Assembly (NCBI RefSeq): GCF_003382285.1
Contig: NZ_QTJR01000001.1
Coordinates: forward strand, 496,001 to 560,000
DNA length: 64,000 nt
Reading direction: 5' to 3'
DNA from: Lysobacter soli
GTDB lineage: Bacteria; Pseudomonadota; Gammaproteobacteria; Xanthomonadales; Xanthomonadaceae
This document shows, piece by piece, positions 11,214 through 19,987 of the stretch. The first letter of the stretch is position 1; every line of letters begins with the position of its first letter. Made by a program: the position numbers and the translations under genes. A model generated the notes under the pieces. The model saw only the letters and a program-made list of their open reading frames with translations, did not search any database and had not been told where the DNA came from.

Positions 11214-11258
11214 GCGTCATCCCCGCGTCATCGCAGCGAAATAAGTCAGCGCTGTCAC
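11214..11258 (+). promoter_or_regulatory. Candidate PhoB box region before the phosphate porin
   Basis: Two 7-mers GCGTCAT at 11214 and 11225 are 11 bp apart, as in a PhoB box (CTGTCAT-n4-CTGTCAT). A further CTGTCAC stands at 11252. The match is partial, and the first pair resembles part of a REP copy, so confidence is low. Context (a phosphate porin next to pst genes) supports it. Confidence 0.4.
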
Positions 11259-11323
11259 ATTTACGCAACTTTCACGACCTAGCCTGCGCAGCGTCTTCTC
11301 ACTACGCCCCAAGGGCTACGTCC

Positions 11324-12610
11324 ATGAAACTGTCCCGCAGCACCCTGTCCGTCGCGCTGCTCGCCGCCCTCGTCGCGCCGGCCGCGCATGCCGAAATCGC
11401 GCTCGACGTGATCGGCAACTCCGAAGTCTCCTTCGAAGGCCTGGTCCAGGCCGACTACAACTACTTCGACAGCGACTTCGCCGACCTCAACGCCGGTGGC
11501 GACGCCCTTGACGGCCGCGACAGCGACAACGAACTGCGCCGCGCCGAGCTGGTGCTCAAGGGCAAGGGCCCGGGCAACTTCGAGTGGGTGGTCGGTTACG
11601 ACGCCAAGGCCGACAAGTGGCTGGACGTCAACGCCAAGTACAAGATCCGCGGCGATTCGAACCACTACTTCCAGCTCGGCCAGTTCAAGCAGCCCAACAG
11701 CATGGAAGAGCTGTCCTCGACCAAGAACAACGACTTCATCGCCAAGGCGCTGGTCACCAACACCTTCGGCGTCGCCCGTCGTCTCGGCGGCCAGTACCGC
11801 TACGGCGCCAACGACTGGGGCGTGACCGCCAGCTACTTCACGCGCGAGCTCACCGAGCATCCGGCTCCGACGCCGCACGGCCCCGGCTACGGCCTGCGCG
11901 GCAACTGGGCGCCGATCAACGAGAAGGGCAACATCTTTCACCTGGGCCTGTCGTACGTTGACTACGACACCTTCCAGGACACGGTCCGCCTGCGCGCCCG
12001 TCCGGGCGCCGACCTCGCCGGCACGCGCCTGGTCGACACCGGCAACATGACCAACACCGACCGCCAGAAGACCGTCGGCGCCGAAGCGATGTACGTCACC
12101 GGCCCGGTCAAGCTGCAGGGCGAGTACATGCAGACGAAGGTGGAGCGCTACAACAACGGCAATCCGCGCCAGTCGCACAACTTCGACGGCAACAGCTGGT
12201 ACGTCAGCGGTCTGTGGAACATCACCGGCGAGACCTGGGGCTACAAGGAAGGCACGCCGACCACCCCGCTGCCCGACGAACCCGCCAGCGGCATGTGGCA
12301 GGTCGGCGCGCGCTTTGATTCGATCGACCTGGACGACGGCATCGTCATCGCGCCGACCTCGCCGACCGCCGCCGCGGCCGTCGACGGCGTGCTGGGTGGC
12401 CAGATGGACACGTGGACCGTCGGCGTGAACTGGTACTGGCGTTCGAACTTCAAGTTCATGCTGAACTACGTGATGGTCGACAGCTCGAAGTTCATGGCGC
12501 GCACTCCGACCACCGGCCTGGTCAATCCGGCCGACCAGAACCAGCTCGTCAACCGCAAGGTCGACGACAACCCGAACATCTTCGAAGCCCGCATGCAGTT
12601 CTACTGGTAA
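11324..12610 (+). CDS. oprP: Phosphate-selective porin, OprO/OprP family
   Basis: A 428-residue outer-membrane beta-barrel with a signal peptide (MKLSRSTLSVALLAALVAPAAHA). The N-terminus (EVSFEGLVQADYNYFDSDF) and the segment LVLKGKGPGNFEWVVGYDAKADKW...LGQFKQPNS, quoted here in pieces, match the OprO/OprP family. The last residues (EARMQFYW) end in an aromatic, as barrels do. It would bring phosphate or polyphosphate across the outer membrane for the PstS proteins encoded next. The start is the ATG that opens the signal peptide. Confidence 0.93.
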   Translation: MKLSRSTLSVALLAALVAPAAHAEIALDVIGNSEVSFEGLVQADYNYFDSDFADLNAGGDALDGRDSDNELRRAELVLKGKGPGNFEWVVGYDAKADKWLDVNAKYKIRGDSNHYFQLGQFKQPNSMEELSSTKNNDFIAKALVTNTFGVARRLGGQYRYGANDWGVTASYFTRELTEHPAPTPHGPGYGLRGNWAPINEKGNIFHLGLSYVDYDTFQDTVRLRARPGADLAGTRLVDTGNMTNTDRQKTVGAEAMYVTGPVKLQGEYMQTKVERYNNGNPRQSHNFDGNSWYVSGLWNITGETWGYKEGTPTTPLPDEPASGMWQVGARFDSIDLDDGIVIAPTSPTAAAAVDGVLGGQMDTWTVGVNWYWRSNFKFMLNYVMVDSSKFMARTPTTGLVNPADQNQLVNRKVDDNPNIFEARMQFYW

Positions 12611-12653
12611 TCGACGCTTCAAAGGTTCCAGCTCCCTCCCTTTGTGAACCTCC

Positions 12654-12684
12654 GGGCGCGGTCGTTTGGCCGCGCCCTTTTTTT
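12654..12684 (+). terminator. Rho-independent terminator of the porin gene
   Basis: An 8-bp stem GGGCGCGG/CCGCGCCC followed by seven T (12678-12684). Confidence 0.92.
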
Positions 12685-12692
12685 CGCCCGTG

Positions 12693-12794
12693 CCGTCATT
12701 CCCGCGAAGGCGGAACCCAGCGTCCAGACGCGATCCCGCTATCCGACAGCCCGATGCATCGGGCAGATGGATCCCCGCCTTCGCGGGGATGACA
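12693..12794. repeat. Inverted pair of REP-like palindromes (family 1)
   Basis: Copies at 12693-12720 and 12768-12794 face each other between the porin terminator and the pstS promoter region. Confidence 0.82.
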
Positions 12795-12808
12795 GCAGGA
12801 AGCTTGCG

Positions 12809-12866
12809 CCGTAACACGCGTGTCACACACCCGACCCGGCGCTGTCATCCAACGGTTATCAAATGC
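12809..12866 (+). promoter_or_regulatory. PhoB-box ladder and promoter of the first pstS
   Basis: Five 7-mers recur every 11 bp: CCGTAAC (12809), GTGTCAC (12820), CCGACCC (12831), CTGTCAT (12842) and CGGTTAT (12853). The fourth is a perfect PhoB half-site and the others are degenerate. ATCAAATG starting at 12859 is shared at exactly the same distance from CTGT with the second pstS, and may hold the -10 element. No good -35 is visible, as expected for a PhoB-activated promoter. Confidence 0.68.
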
Positions 12867-12908
12867 GCCACGAACGGGCACGGCCCGTCGTCACTCCAGG
12901 AGAGCATC

Positions 12909-13928
12909 GTGTTCAAGTCCATACAGTTCCGCCTCGCCACGCTCGCGCTGGCCAGCACTGTCGCCATGGGCGCGCAGGCGGCCGACGTCACCGGCGCCGG
13001 CGCCTCGTTCGTGTATCCGGTCATGTCGAAGTGGTCGGCCGACTACAACAAGGCGGCCGGCAAGAAGGTCAACTACCAGTCCATCGGTTCGGGCGGCGGC
13101 ATCGCGCAGATCAAGGCCGCGACGATCGACTTCGGTTCCTCCGACGCCCCGCTAAAGCCGGAAGAGCTGGCGCAGGCAGGCCTCGCGCAGTTCCCGTCGG
13201 TCATCGGCGGCGTGGTGCCGGTCGTCAACGTGCCGGGCGTCGCTTCCGGCGCGCTGAAGCTCGACGGCGACACGCTCGCCAACATCTTCCTGGGCAAGAT
13301 CACCAAGTGGAACGATCCGGCGATCGCCGCGCTCAACGGCGGCGTCCAGCTGCCGGATCGCAAGATCACCGTCGTGCACCGCTCGGACGGTTCGGGCACC
13401 ACGTTCAATTTCGTCAACTATCTCTCGAAGGTCTCGCCGGACTGGAAGTCGAAGGTCGGTGAAGGCACGTCGGTCAAGTGGCCGGTCGGCATCGGCGGCA
13501 AGGGCAACGAAGGCGTCGCCGCGTACGTGAAGCAGATCGTCGGCGGCATCGGCTACGTCGAGCTGTCGTACGCGCTGCAGAACAAGATGTCGTACTCGCG
13601 CCTGAAGAACGCCGCCGGCAACTTCGTGCTGCCGTCTGACGAGAGCTTCTCGGCCGCCGCCGCCAGCGCCGACTGGGCGAACGCGAAGGACTTCTACCTG
13701 GTGATGACCAACGCCCCGGGCGCGAACGCCTGGCCGATCACCGCCACCAACTTCATCCTGATGTACAAGCAGCCCAAGAATGCCGCGGGCGCGAAGAACG
13801 CCAAGGAATTCTTCCGCTGGGTCTACGCCAACGGCGACCAGCAGGCCAAGGCGCTGGACTACGTCCCGCTGCCGGACGCGCTGGTGAAGCAGATCGAGAC
13901 CTACTGGTCGACCTCGATGAACTACTGA
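12909..13928 (+). CDS. pstS: Phosphate ABC transporter substrate-binding protein PstS (secreted form)
   Basis: A periplasmic phosphate-binding protein of 339 residues. A GTG start at 12909 gives MFKSIQFRLATLALASTVAMGAQAAD, a Sec signal cut after AQA; AGGAG stands 7-11 bases upstream. Phosphate-ligand motifs are GAGASFVYPVMSKW, IGSGGGIAQIKAATIDFGSSDAPL and HRSDGSGTTFNFVNYL. It should hand phosphate to PstCA. It is closely similar to the next gene but lacks a lipobox, so the pair probably differ in localisation. A terminator follows. Confidence 0.96.
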   Translation: MFKSIQFRLATLALASTVAMGAQAADVTGAGASFVYPVMSKWSADYNKAAGKKVNYQSIGSGGGIAQIKAATIDFGSSDAPLKPEELAQAGLAQFPSVIGGVVPVVNVPGVASGALKLDGDTLANIFLGKITKWNDPAIAALNGGVQLPDRKITVVHRSDGSGTTFNFVNYLSKVSPDWKSKVGEGTSVKWPVGIGGKGNEGVAAYVKQIVGGIGYVELSYALQNKMSYSRLKNAAGNFVLPSDESFSAAAASADWANAKDFYLVMTNAPGANAWPITATNFILMYKQPKNAAGAKNAKEFFRWVYANGDQQAKALDYVPLPDALVKQIETYWSTSMNY

Positions 13929-13954
13929 TCCCCTCGCGGGTTCAGCGATACGGA

Positions 13955-13982
13955 AAGGCGGGCTTCGGCCCGCCTTTTTTTC
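13955..13982 (+). terminator. Rho-independent terminator between the two pstS genes
   Basis: Stem AAGGCGGGC/GCCCGCCTT with a TTCG tetraloop, then a T-run to 13982. It would make the first pstS a mostly monocistronic, separately dosed transcript. Confidence 0.93.
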
Positions 13983-13988
13983 CTTGTA

Positions 13989-14028
13989 ACCCCTCTCCCG
14001 CTTGCGGGAGAGGGGTTGGGGTGAGGGC
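13989..14028. repeat. Dispersed repeat, family 2
   Basis: CCCCTCTCCCG-CTTG-CGGGAGAGGGG followed by TTGGGGTGAGGG. The same unit occurs near 41161 (opposite orientation) and 60434. A decayed related stretch continues to about 14110. Confidence 0.75.
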
Positions 14029-14180
14029 AAGGCAGACTTTCGCAGGGCCGCGGGCTCGCCCTCATCCGCCTGCCGGCACCTTGTCCCGCCGGCGGGAGAA
14101 GGGCTTCTCCGTCCTGCGTTCCGTGTGGCGGACGCCCCCGCGACCCCGCCAGGCCCGCATTGCAGAAATGTGACCGCTGG

Positions 14181-14215
14181 ATGTCATTGGGCTGTAACAA
14201 AAGAATCATCAAATG
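14181..14215 (+). promoter_or_regulatory. PhoB-box ladder and promoter of the second pstS
   Basis: Three 7-mers 11 bp apart: ATGTCAT (14181), CTGTAAC (14192) and GAATCAT (14203), with spacers TGGG and AAAA. ATCAAATG at 14208-14215 sits at the same offset as before the first pstS. This fits direct PhoB control. Confidence 0.68.
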
Positions 14216-14260
14216 GCGCAGCCCGGCCAGCAGGCCGGATCCTTCCCCTTGGAGTTGCGC

Positions 14261-15358
14261 ATGAACCCGTCGTCGGCCCGCATTGCCGCCCTCGCCTTCG
14301 CCATCGCCCTGACCGTCGCGGCCTGCAAGCCCGCCGGCGACACCAACGCACCGGCCACCGGCGCGGACGCCGGCGCTTCCGCTGCGAACGCTCCGGCCGG
14401 CGACAAGGTCGCCGCGCAGATCACCGGCGCCGGCGCGACCTTCATCTACCCGCTGATCTCGAAGTGGTCGGACGACTACAACAAGGCCACCGGCGCGAAG
14501 GTCAACTACCAGTCCATCGGCTCCGGCGGCGGCATCGCGCAGATCAAGGCCGGCACGGTGGACTTCGGTTCCTCCGACAAGCCGCTGCCGTCCGACGAAC
14601 TCGCTGCCGCGGGCCTGGGCCAGTTCCCGTCCGCCATCGGCGGCGTCGTGCCGGTGGTGAACATCGAAGGCATCGAGCCGGGCAAGCTGCGCCTCACCGG
14701 CCCGCTACTCGCCGACATCTTCAGCGGCAAGGTCGCGACCTGGAACGATCCGGCGATCGCCGCGGTGAACCCGGGCCTGACGCTGCCGTCGACGAAGATC
14801 AACATCGTCCACCGCTCCGACGGTTCGGGCACCACGTTCAACTTCACCAACTACCTCTCCAAGGTCTCGCCGGACTGGAAGTCGGAGGTCGGCGAAGGCA
14901 CGTCGGTGCAGTGGCCGGGCGGCGTGGGTGGCAAGGGCAACGAAGGCGTCGCCTCGTACGTGAAGCAGATCAAGGGTTCGATCGGTTACGTCGAACTCGC
15001 GTACGCGCTGCAGAACAAGATGGCGTTCGCGTCGCTGCAGAACGCCGCCGGCAACTGGGTGCTGCCGAGCGCGGAGAGCTTCCAGGCCGCCGCCGCCGGC
15101 GCCGACTGGGCCAGCGCGAAGGACTTCAACCTGGTGATCACCAACGCGTCGGGCGACCAGGCCTGGCCGATCACCGCGACCAATTTCATCCTCATGTACA
15201 AGACGCCGAAGGACGCGAAGCGTTCGGCGGACACGCGCGAGTTCTTCAAGTGGGCCTTCGAACAGGGCCAGTCGCAGGCGCAGGCGCTGGACTACGTCCC
15301 GCTGCCGCCGGCGCTGGTGCAGCAGGTCGAGGCGTACTGGGCAGCCGAGTTCAAGTGA
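14261..15358 (+). CDS. pstS: Phosphate ABC transporter substrate-binding lipoprotein PstS
   Basis: A 365-residue second phosphate-binding protein. The ATG at 14261 (preceded by TTGGAG) gives a lipoprotein signal peptide ending in the lipobox VAAC (Cys21 or nearby), then a Thr/Ala/Gly linker and the binding domain. All ligand motifs of the first paralogue recur (IGSGGGIAQIKAGTVDFGSSD, given in part, and HRSDGSGTTFNFTNYLSKVS). It is presumably tethered to the inner or outer membrane. A 457-bp repeat-filled gap separates it from pstC. Confidence 0.95.
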   Translation: MNPSSARIAALAFAIALTVAACKPAGDTNAPATGADAGASAANAPAGDKVAAQITGAGATFIYPLISKWSDDYNKATGAKVNYQSIGSGGGIAQIKAGTVDFGSSDKPLPSDELAAAGLGQFPSAIGGVVPVVNIEGIEPGKLRLTGPLLADIFSGKVATWNDPAIAAVNPGLTLPSTKINIVHRSDGSGTTFNFTNYLSKVSPDWKSEVGEGTSVQWPGGVGGKGNEGVASYVKQIKGSIGYVELAYALQNKMAFASLQNAAGNWVLPSAESFQAAAAGADWASAKDFNLVITNASGDQAWPITATNFILMYKTPKDAKRSADTREFFKWAFEQGQSQAQALDYVPLPPALVQQVEAYWAAEFK

Positions 15359-15400
15359 CGATCCGGCGCCTGCGCGCTTTGCGCGCAGGCCTTTGCCGGA

Positions 15401-15790
15401 TCGTCATCCCCGCGAAGGCGGGGATCCACAACCAACCGATGCGTCATCCCGGCGAAAGCCGGGATCCAGGCTGACCACGGAACAGATCGCGTCATCCCCG
15501 CGAAGGCGGGGATCCAAGTGTCCGGACTCATTCCGCTCTCCGGATAGCGTGCTGGAACTGGAAGATGGATTCCCGCCTGCGCGGGAATGACGGCAAAAGC
15601 AAAGACCAAAACGTCGACTCTGCCTCCGCGGGAATGACGGCAAGAAACGCAACACGCAACGCGTACCACGTCATCCCGCGAACGCGGAGACGCCATGAAC
15701 GCAGCACCGGGTCGCACTCCCTCTCTCTCCCTGCGATACGGCAATCGCGTCCATGGCCTCCCGCCTTCGCGGGAATGACGGCCCAGAACC
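15401..15790. repeat. Cluster of about seven REP-like palindromes (family 1) between pstS and pstC
   Basis: Copies begin near 15404, 15441, 15491, 15567, 15621 (half copy), 15671 (decayed) and 15750, in both orientations. They fill the 457-bp space between the second pstS and pstC and leave no room for a gene. Such clusters can stabilise upstream mRNA or reduce read-through, which would favour high PstS and low permease synthesis. Confidence 0.85.
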
Positions 15791-15815
15791 CGGAACGGCC
15801 ACACGAACCCCTCGG

Positions 15816-16787
15816 ATGAATGCCACTTCCCTCCCCGCCGTTGAAGTTCCCAAGTCGCGCGACCACAAGGACGCGCGCAACGACCGGCTGTTCCGGTACG
15901 TCCTCACCGGCACCGTGATCTTCGTGCTCGTCGCGCTGGCCAGCGCGGCGCTGTCGATGCTCTGGGGCGGACGCCACGTGCTCGAAGCCGAAGGATTGCG
16001 CTTCTTCTTCAGCACCGAATGGAACCCCGTCGAGAACCGCTACGGCGCGCTGGTGCCCATCTACGGCACCGTCGTCACCGCGCTCATCGCGATGCTGATC
16101 GCGGTGCCGGTGAGTTTCGGCATCGCGTTCTTCCTCACCGAAGTCGCACCGCGCTGGGCACGCAGCCCGATCGGCACGGCGATCGAACTGCTCGCCGGCA
16201 TTCCCTCGATCATCTACGGCATGTGGGGCCTGTTCGTGCTCGTGCCGGTGATGACCGAATACGTCACGCCGTGGCTCAACGACCACGTCGGCACGCTGCC
16301 GGTGATCGGCGCCCTGTTCCAGGGCCCGCCGCTGGGCATCGGCATGCTGACCGCCGGCATCGTGCTGGCGATCATGGTGATCCCGTTCATCTCGTCGGTG
16401 ATGCGCGAGGTCTTCCTCACCGTGCCCACGCGCCTGAAGGAATCGGCGTACGCGCTGGGTTCGACCAAGTGGGAAGTGAGCTGGGACATCGTGCTGCCGT
16501 ACACGCGCTCGGCGGTGATCGGCGGCATCTTCCTGGGCCTTGGCCGCGCGCTCGGCGAAACGATGGCGGTGGCCTTCGTGATCGGCAACAGCGTGAACTT
16601 CTCGGCGTCGCTGCTCGAACCGGGCACGACCATCGCCGCGCTGATCGCCAACGACTTCGGCGAGGCGACGGAAACCTACCGCTCCGCGCTGCTGCTGCTG
16701 GGCTTCGTGCTGTTCATCGTGACCTTCGTAGTGCTCGCGATCGCGCGCTTCATGCTGCTCAAGCTCGCCCGCAAGGAGGGCAACTGA
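15816..16787 (+). CDS. pstC: Phosphate ABC transporter permease PstC
   Basis: Inner-membrane permease half of the high-affinity phosphate importer, 323 residues. Six or so hydrophobic segments are visible from VLTGTVIFVLVALASAAL onward. The cytoplasmic EAA loop reads KESAYALGSTKWEVSWDIVLPYTRSAVIGG, quoted in parts; GRALGETMAVAFVIGN follows. I chose ATG 15816 (MNATSLPAVEV), since the upstream frame is translated REP sequence. The stop overlaps the pstA start (TGATG). Confidence 0.96.
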   Translation: MNATSLPAVEVPKSRDHKDARNDRLFRYVLTGTVIFVLVALASAALSMLWGGRHVLEAEGLRFFFSTEWNPVENRYGALVPIYGTVVTALIAMLIAVPVSFGIAFFLTEVAPRWARSPIGTAIELLAGIPSIIYGMWGLFVLVPVMTEYVTPWLNDHVGTLPVIGALFQGPPLGIGMLTAGIVLAIMVIPFISSVMREVFLTVPTRLKESAYALGSTKWEVSWDIVLPYTRSAVIGGIFLGLGRALGETMAVAFVIGNSVNFSASLLEPGTTIAALIANDFGEATETYRSALLLLGFVLFIVTFVVLAIARFMLLKLARKEGN

Positions 16788-17686
16788 TGAGCGCTCCCAC
16801 CGTTTCGGTGAAGACCGCGCACGACTTCAAGGTCGCCGACGCGCTCTATCGCCGCCGCCGCGTCATCAACGTCGTCTCGCTGGTGCTGGCCTGCGCGGCC
16901 GCCTTGTTCGGCCTGTTCTTCCTGGGCTGGATCCTGTGGACGCTGATCGCCAAGGGCATCGGCGGCATCAACTGGGCGCTGTTCACGCAGAACACGCCGC
17001 CGCCGATGCAGGAAGGCGGCCTGCTCAACGCCTTCTTCGGCAGCGCCGTGATGTGCGTCATCGCGATCCTGATCGGCACGCCGCTGGGCATCGCCGCGGG
17101 CACATGGCTCGCCGAATACGGCCACGCGCGCAAGTTCGGCACGGTGGTGCGCTTCGTCAACGACATCCTGCTGTCGGCGCCGTCGATCGTGCTGGGCCTG
17201 TTCGTGTACACGCTGGTGGTGATGCAGACCGGCGGCAACTTCTCGGCGCTGGCCGGTGCGATCGCGCTCGCCTTCATCGTGCTGCCGGTGGTGGTGCGCA
17301 CGACCGACGAAATGCTGCGACTGGTGCCGGCGCAGATGCGCGAAGCCGCGCTGTCGCTGGGCGTGCCGCAGTGGAAGGTCATCATGCAGGTGCTCTACCG
17401 CAGCGCCTCGGCGGGCATCGTCACCGGCGTGCTGCTCGCGCTGGCCCGCATTTCCGGCGAAACCGCGCCGCTGCTGTTCACCGCCTTCGGCAACCAGTAC
17501 TGGTCGACCAACGTGCTGCAGCCGATGGCCTCCGTGCCGGTGGTGATGAACCAGTTCGCCGGCAGTCCGTACGAATCGTGGCAGGTGCTGGCCTGGGCCG
17601 GCGCGCTGGTGCTCACCGTCTTCGTCCTCCTCATCAGCCTCATCGCGCGCGCCATCGTGCTGCGCAACCGGATCAGCCATGACTGA
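16787..17686 (+). CDS. pstA: Phosphate ABC transporter permease PstA
   Basis: Second permease half, 299 residues, with six predicted membrane segments. The EAA loop is [20 protein letters not shown] and the neighbouring motif [14 protein letters not shown] is typical of PstA. An ATG at 16787 overlaps the pstC stop; the end overlaps the pstB start by 8 bp. It forms the membrane channel with PstC, powered by PstB. Confidence 0.96.
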   Translation: MSAPTVSVKTAHDFKVADALYRRRRVINVVSLVLACAAALFGLFFLGWILWTLIAKGIGGINWALFTQNTPPPMQEGGLLNAFFGSAVMCVIAILIGTPLGIAAGTWLAEYGHARKFGTVVRFVNDILLSAPSIVLGLFVYTLVVMQTGGNFSALAGAIALAFIVLPVVVRTTDEMLRLVPAQMREAALSLGVPQWKVIMQVLYRSASAGIVTGVLLALARISGETAPLLFTAFGNQYWSTNVLQPMASVPVVMNQFAGSPYESWQVLAWAGALVLTVFVLLISLIARAIVLRNRISHD

Positions 17687-18536
17687 CCTCTCCAACCTCT
17701 CGGGCCTTTCGGGCCGGAACACCGCCATGAACGACGCCCGCATCGCCCTTGCCACGCCCGAGCGCAAGACCGCCGCCGCCGCGCCGGTGAAGCTCGCCGC
17801 ACGCGGCCTGAACTTCTACTACGACAAGTTCCATGCGCTGAAGGACATCAACCTGGAAATGCCGGAAAAGCGCGTCACCGCGCTGATCGGCCCCTCCGGT
17901 TGCGGCAAGTCCACGCTGCTGCGCATCTTCAACCGCATCTATGCGCTGTATCCGAAGCTGGAAGCGCGCGGCGAAGTGATCCTGGACGGCGAGAACATCC
18001 TGGATTCGCGCTATCCGATGAACCGCCTGCGCAGCAAGGTCGGCATGGTGTTCCAGAAGCCGGTGCCGTTCCCGATGACGATCTACGAGAACGTCGCCTA
18101 CGGCATCCGCCACCACGAAAAGCTGTCCAAGGCCGAGATGGATTCGCGCGTCGAACACGCGCTGCGCCAGGGCGCGCTGTGGGACGAGGTGAAGGACAAG
18201 CTGGGCGCGAGCGCGCTCGGCCTGTCGGGCGGCCAGCAGCAGCGCCTGTGCATCGCGCGCGCCGTCGCGCTGCGCCCGGACGTGCTGCTGCTCGACGAGC
18301 CGACGTCGGCGCTCGACCCGATCTCCACCAGCCGCATCGAGCAGCTGGTCGAGGAGCTGAAGAAGGACTACACGATCGTCATCGTGACCCACAACATGCA
18401 GCAGGCTGCGCGCGTGTCGGACTTCACCGCCTTCATGTACCTGGGCGACCTGATCGAACACGGCACGACGGACACGATCTTCTCCAATCCTACGAAGCAG
18501 CAGACCGAGGATTACATCACCGGGCGGTTTGGGTGA
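17679..18536 (+). CDS. pstB: Phosphate import ATP-binding protein PstB
   Basis: ATPase of the Pst complex, 285 residues. Walker A is GPSGCGKST, the ABC signature [14 protein letters not shown], Walker [13 protein letters not shown], followed by the switch His in [13 protein letters not shown]. The ATG at 17679 overlaps pstA; an alternative ATG at 17727 would remove an atypical 16-residue start and cannot be excluded. PstB with PhoU also signals phosphate status to PhoR. Confidence 0.97.
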   Translation: MTDLSNLSGLSGRNTAMNDARIALATPERKTAAAAPVKLAARGLNFYYDKFHALKDINLEMPEKRVTALIGPSGCGKSTLLRIFNRIYALYPKLEARGEVILDGENILDSRYPMNRLRSKVGMVFQKPVPFPMTIYENVAYGIRHHEKLSKAEMDSRVEHALRQGALWDEVKDKLGASALGLSGGQQQRLCIARAVALRPDVLLLDEPTSALDPISTSRIEQLVEELKKDYTIVIVTHNMQQAARVSDFTAFMYLGDLIEHGTTDTIFSNPTKQQTEDYITGRFG

Positions 18537-18573
18537 GGCAGGCCGCTTGCGCGGCACTGCCGCGCGGCCTGCC
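18537..18573. other. Long hairpin between pstB and phoU
   Basis: GGCAGGCCGC (18537-18546) pairs with GCGGCCTGCC (18564-18573), with further pairing inside (GCGGCA and TGCCGC). There is no T-run, so this may be an RNA-processing or mRNA-stability element rather than a terminator. It sits directly after the pstB stop in the 142-bp gap before phoU. Confidence 0.6.
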
Positions 18574-18678
18574 GAACGACCGGCCATGGATGGCCGGGCG
18601 GGACGATCCGAAGCCGGTTGAGTTTCGCCACGGATGGCAGCAGCGCCTTGATAAGGGCATGACGCGGACACCACACAC

Positions 18679-19389
18679 ATGAGCACCCAGATGCACGACC
18701 ACATCGTCAAGAGCTACGACGACGAGCAGCGCCGGCTGCTCAACGAGACCCTGCGCATGGGCGAGATGGCCGCCTCGCAGCTGGAGGCCGCGCTCGACGT
18801 GGTCCAGCGTCGCGACGACAAGGCCGCCGAACGCATCATCGCCAACGACGAGGCGATCGACGCCCTCGAAACCGAGGTCAGCCACGACGTCATGAAGCTC
18901 GCGCTGCGCGGGCCGATGGCGCGCGACCTGCGCGAGATCCTCGCCGCGATCCGCATCGCGTCCGACATCGAACGTGTCGGCGATTACGCGGCCAACGTGG
19001 CCAAGCGATCGCTCGCGCTGAACCTCTCGCCGCCGCTGCCGCACGTGAGCGGCCTGCACGCGATCGGCACGCTGGCGGTGCAGCAGGTGCGCGACGTGCT
19101 GGTGGCCTATCGCGACAACAACGTCGAACTTGCCCAGCGCGTGCGCGCCCGCGACGCGGACCTCGACGTCGCCTACACGGCGCTGTTCCGCGAATTGCTC
19201 ACCTACATGATGGAAGACGCGCGCAGCATCACGCCGTGCACGCACCTTCTGTTCATGGCGAAGAACATCGAGCGCATCGGCGACCACGCCACCAACATCG
19301 CCGAGAACGTGTGGTTCCTCGTGCGCGGCGAGGAAGCCCTGCCCCCGCGCGAGAAGCGCGACGGCAGCTCGACGACGGCGGCGCCTTGA
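18679..19389 (+). CDS. phoU: Phosphate-specific transport system accessory protein PhoU
   Basis: A 236-residue negative regulator of Pst/PhoR signalling. Two PhoU helical repeats are seen, each with its metal-binding E/DxxxD-type motif: IRIASDIERVGDYAANVAK (near 95) and LLFMAKNIERIGDHATNIAE (near 200). It links the phosphate importer to the sensor kinase and lowers uptake when phosphate is sufficient. It is the last gene of the pst unit; phoB and phoR are not in the window. Confidence 0.97.
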   Translation: MSTQMHDHIVKSYDDEQRRLLNETLRMGEMAASQLEAALDVVQRRDDKAAERIIANDEAIDALETEVSHDVMKLALRGPMARDLREILAAIRIASDIERVGDYAANVAKRSLALNLSPPLPHVSGLHAIGTLAVQQVRDVLVAYRDNNVELAQRVRARDADLDVAYTALFRELLTYMMEDARSITPCTHLLFMAKNIERIGDHATNIAENVWFLVRGEEALPPREKRDGSSTTAAP

Positions 19390-19392
19390 GCC

Positions 19393-19420
19393 TTCGTGAT
19401 TCGTGATTCGTGATTCGTGA
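19393..19420. repeat. Heptanucleotide tandem repeat (TTCGTGA)x4
   Basis: Four exact TTCGTGA units right after phoU, followed by imperfect variants (GATTGGCGATTGGCGA, GATTCGTGGCTCGTGATGATTCG) to about 19466. Confidence 0.9.
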
Positions 19421-19484
19421 TTAGCGATTGGCGATTGGCGACGCGATTCGTGGCTCGTGATGATTCGGGAAAGCGCTTCCCGAA

Positions 19485-19682
19485 GCCGTCATCCCGGCGA
19501 AAGCCGGGACCCAGGCCCGTAACGCACGGGCACGCACCGTGCGGTGAACCATCACCGCGTCACTCCAGCGAATGCTGCAATCCACCGGCCCTTCGCTGTT
19601 CCGCGCGATCAGGCGGCCTGACTGGCAGCGTGAATCGGATGACATGACAGCCTGGATCCCGGCCTTCGCCGGGATGACGGCT
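19485..19682. repeat. REP-like palindromes (family 1) in the phoU/precursor gap
   Basis: Copies near 19488-19515 and 19651-19682, facing each other. The remaining gap to 19987 has no gene that I can support; it holds a candidate promoter near 19812. Confidence 0.8.
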
Positions 19683-19811
19683 CCGGTTGCCGGACTGCAC
19701 ATCCGCGCAATCCACTCGCCGCACGCATCGCTCGCTTCGCCGATTTCATTGCCTCCTCCGCCATTGCGCCGCCACGCCCACGACTCATGGCCTATGCGCC
19801 GGCACCGTCGA

Positions 19812-19839
19812 TTGCGCAAAGTTGCGTCTTCGATAGCAT
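19812..19839 (+). promoter_or_regulatory. Candidate sigma-70 promoter of the MNIO operon
   Basis: TTGCGC (19812-19817), a 16-bp spacer and TAGCAT (19834-19839) lie about 140 bp before the precursor gene. This is pattern matching only. No metal-responsive operator is recognisable. Confidence 0.4.
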
Positions 19840-19987
19840 CCGCTCCGGAAAACGGTTTCGCGCATGCTGCGCCGCATCAAGCGCGACGCTGTTCACCGCA
19901 CGCTAGCTAACGCCCTGTCATCGTTCCCAGGCCTGAAAACCGGGCCATCTCCGCGGGTTCCCCCGCATCGCGCACAGGAGTTCTCCC

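Noticed and set aside
15401-15790. Possible CRISPR array from regularly recurring palindromes before pstC
   Set aside because: Units alternate in orientation, vary in sequence and spacing, and no cas genes are present. They are REP-like elements.
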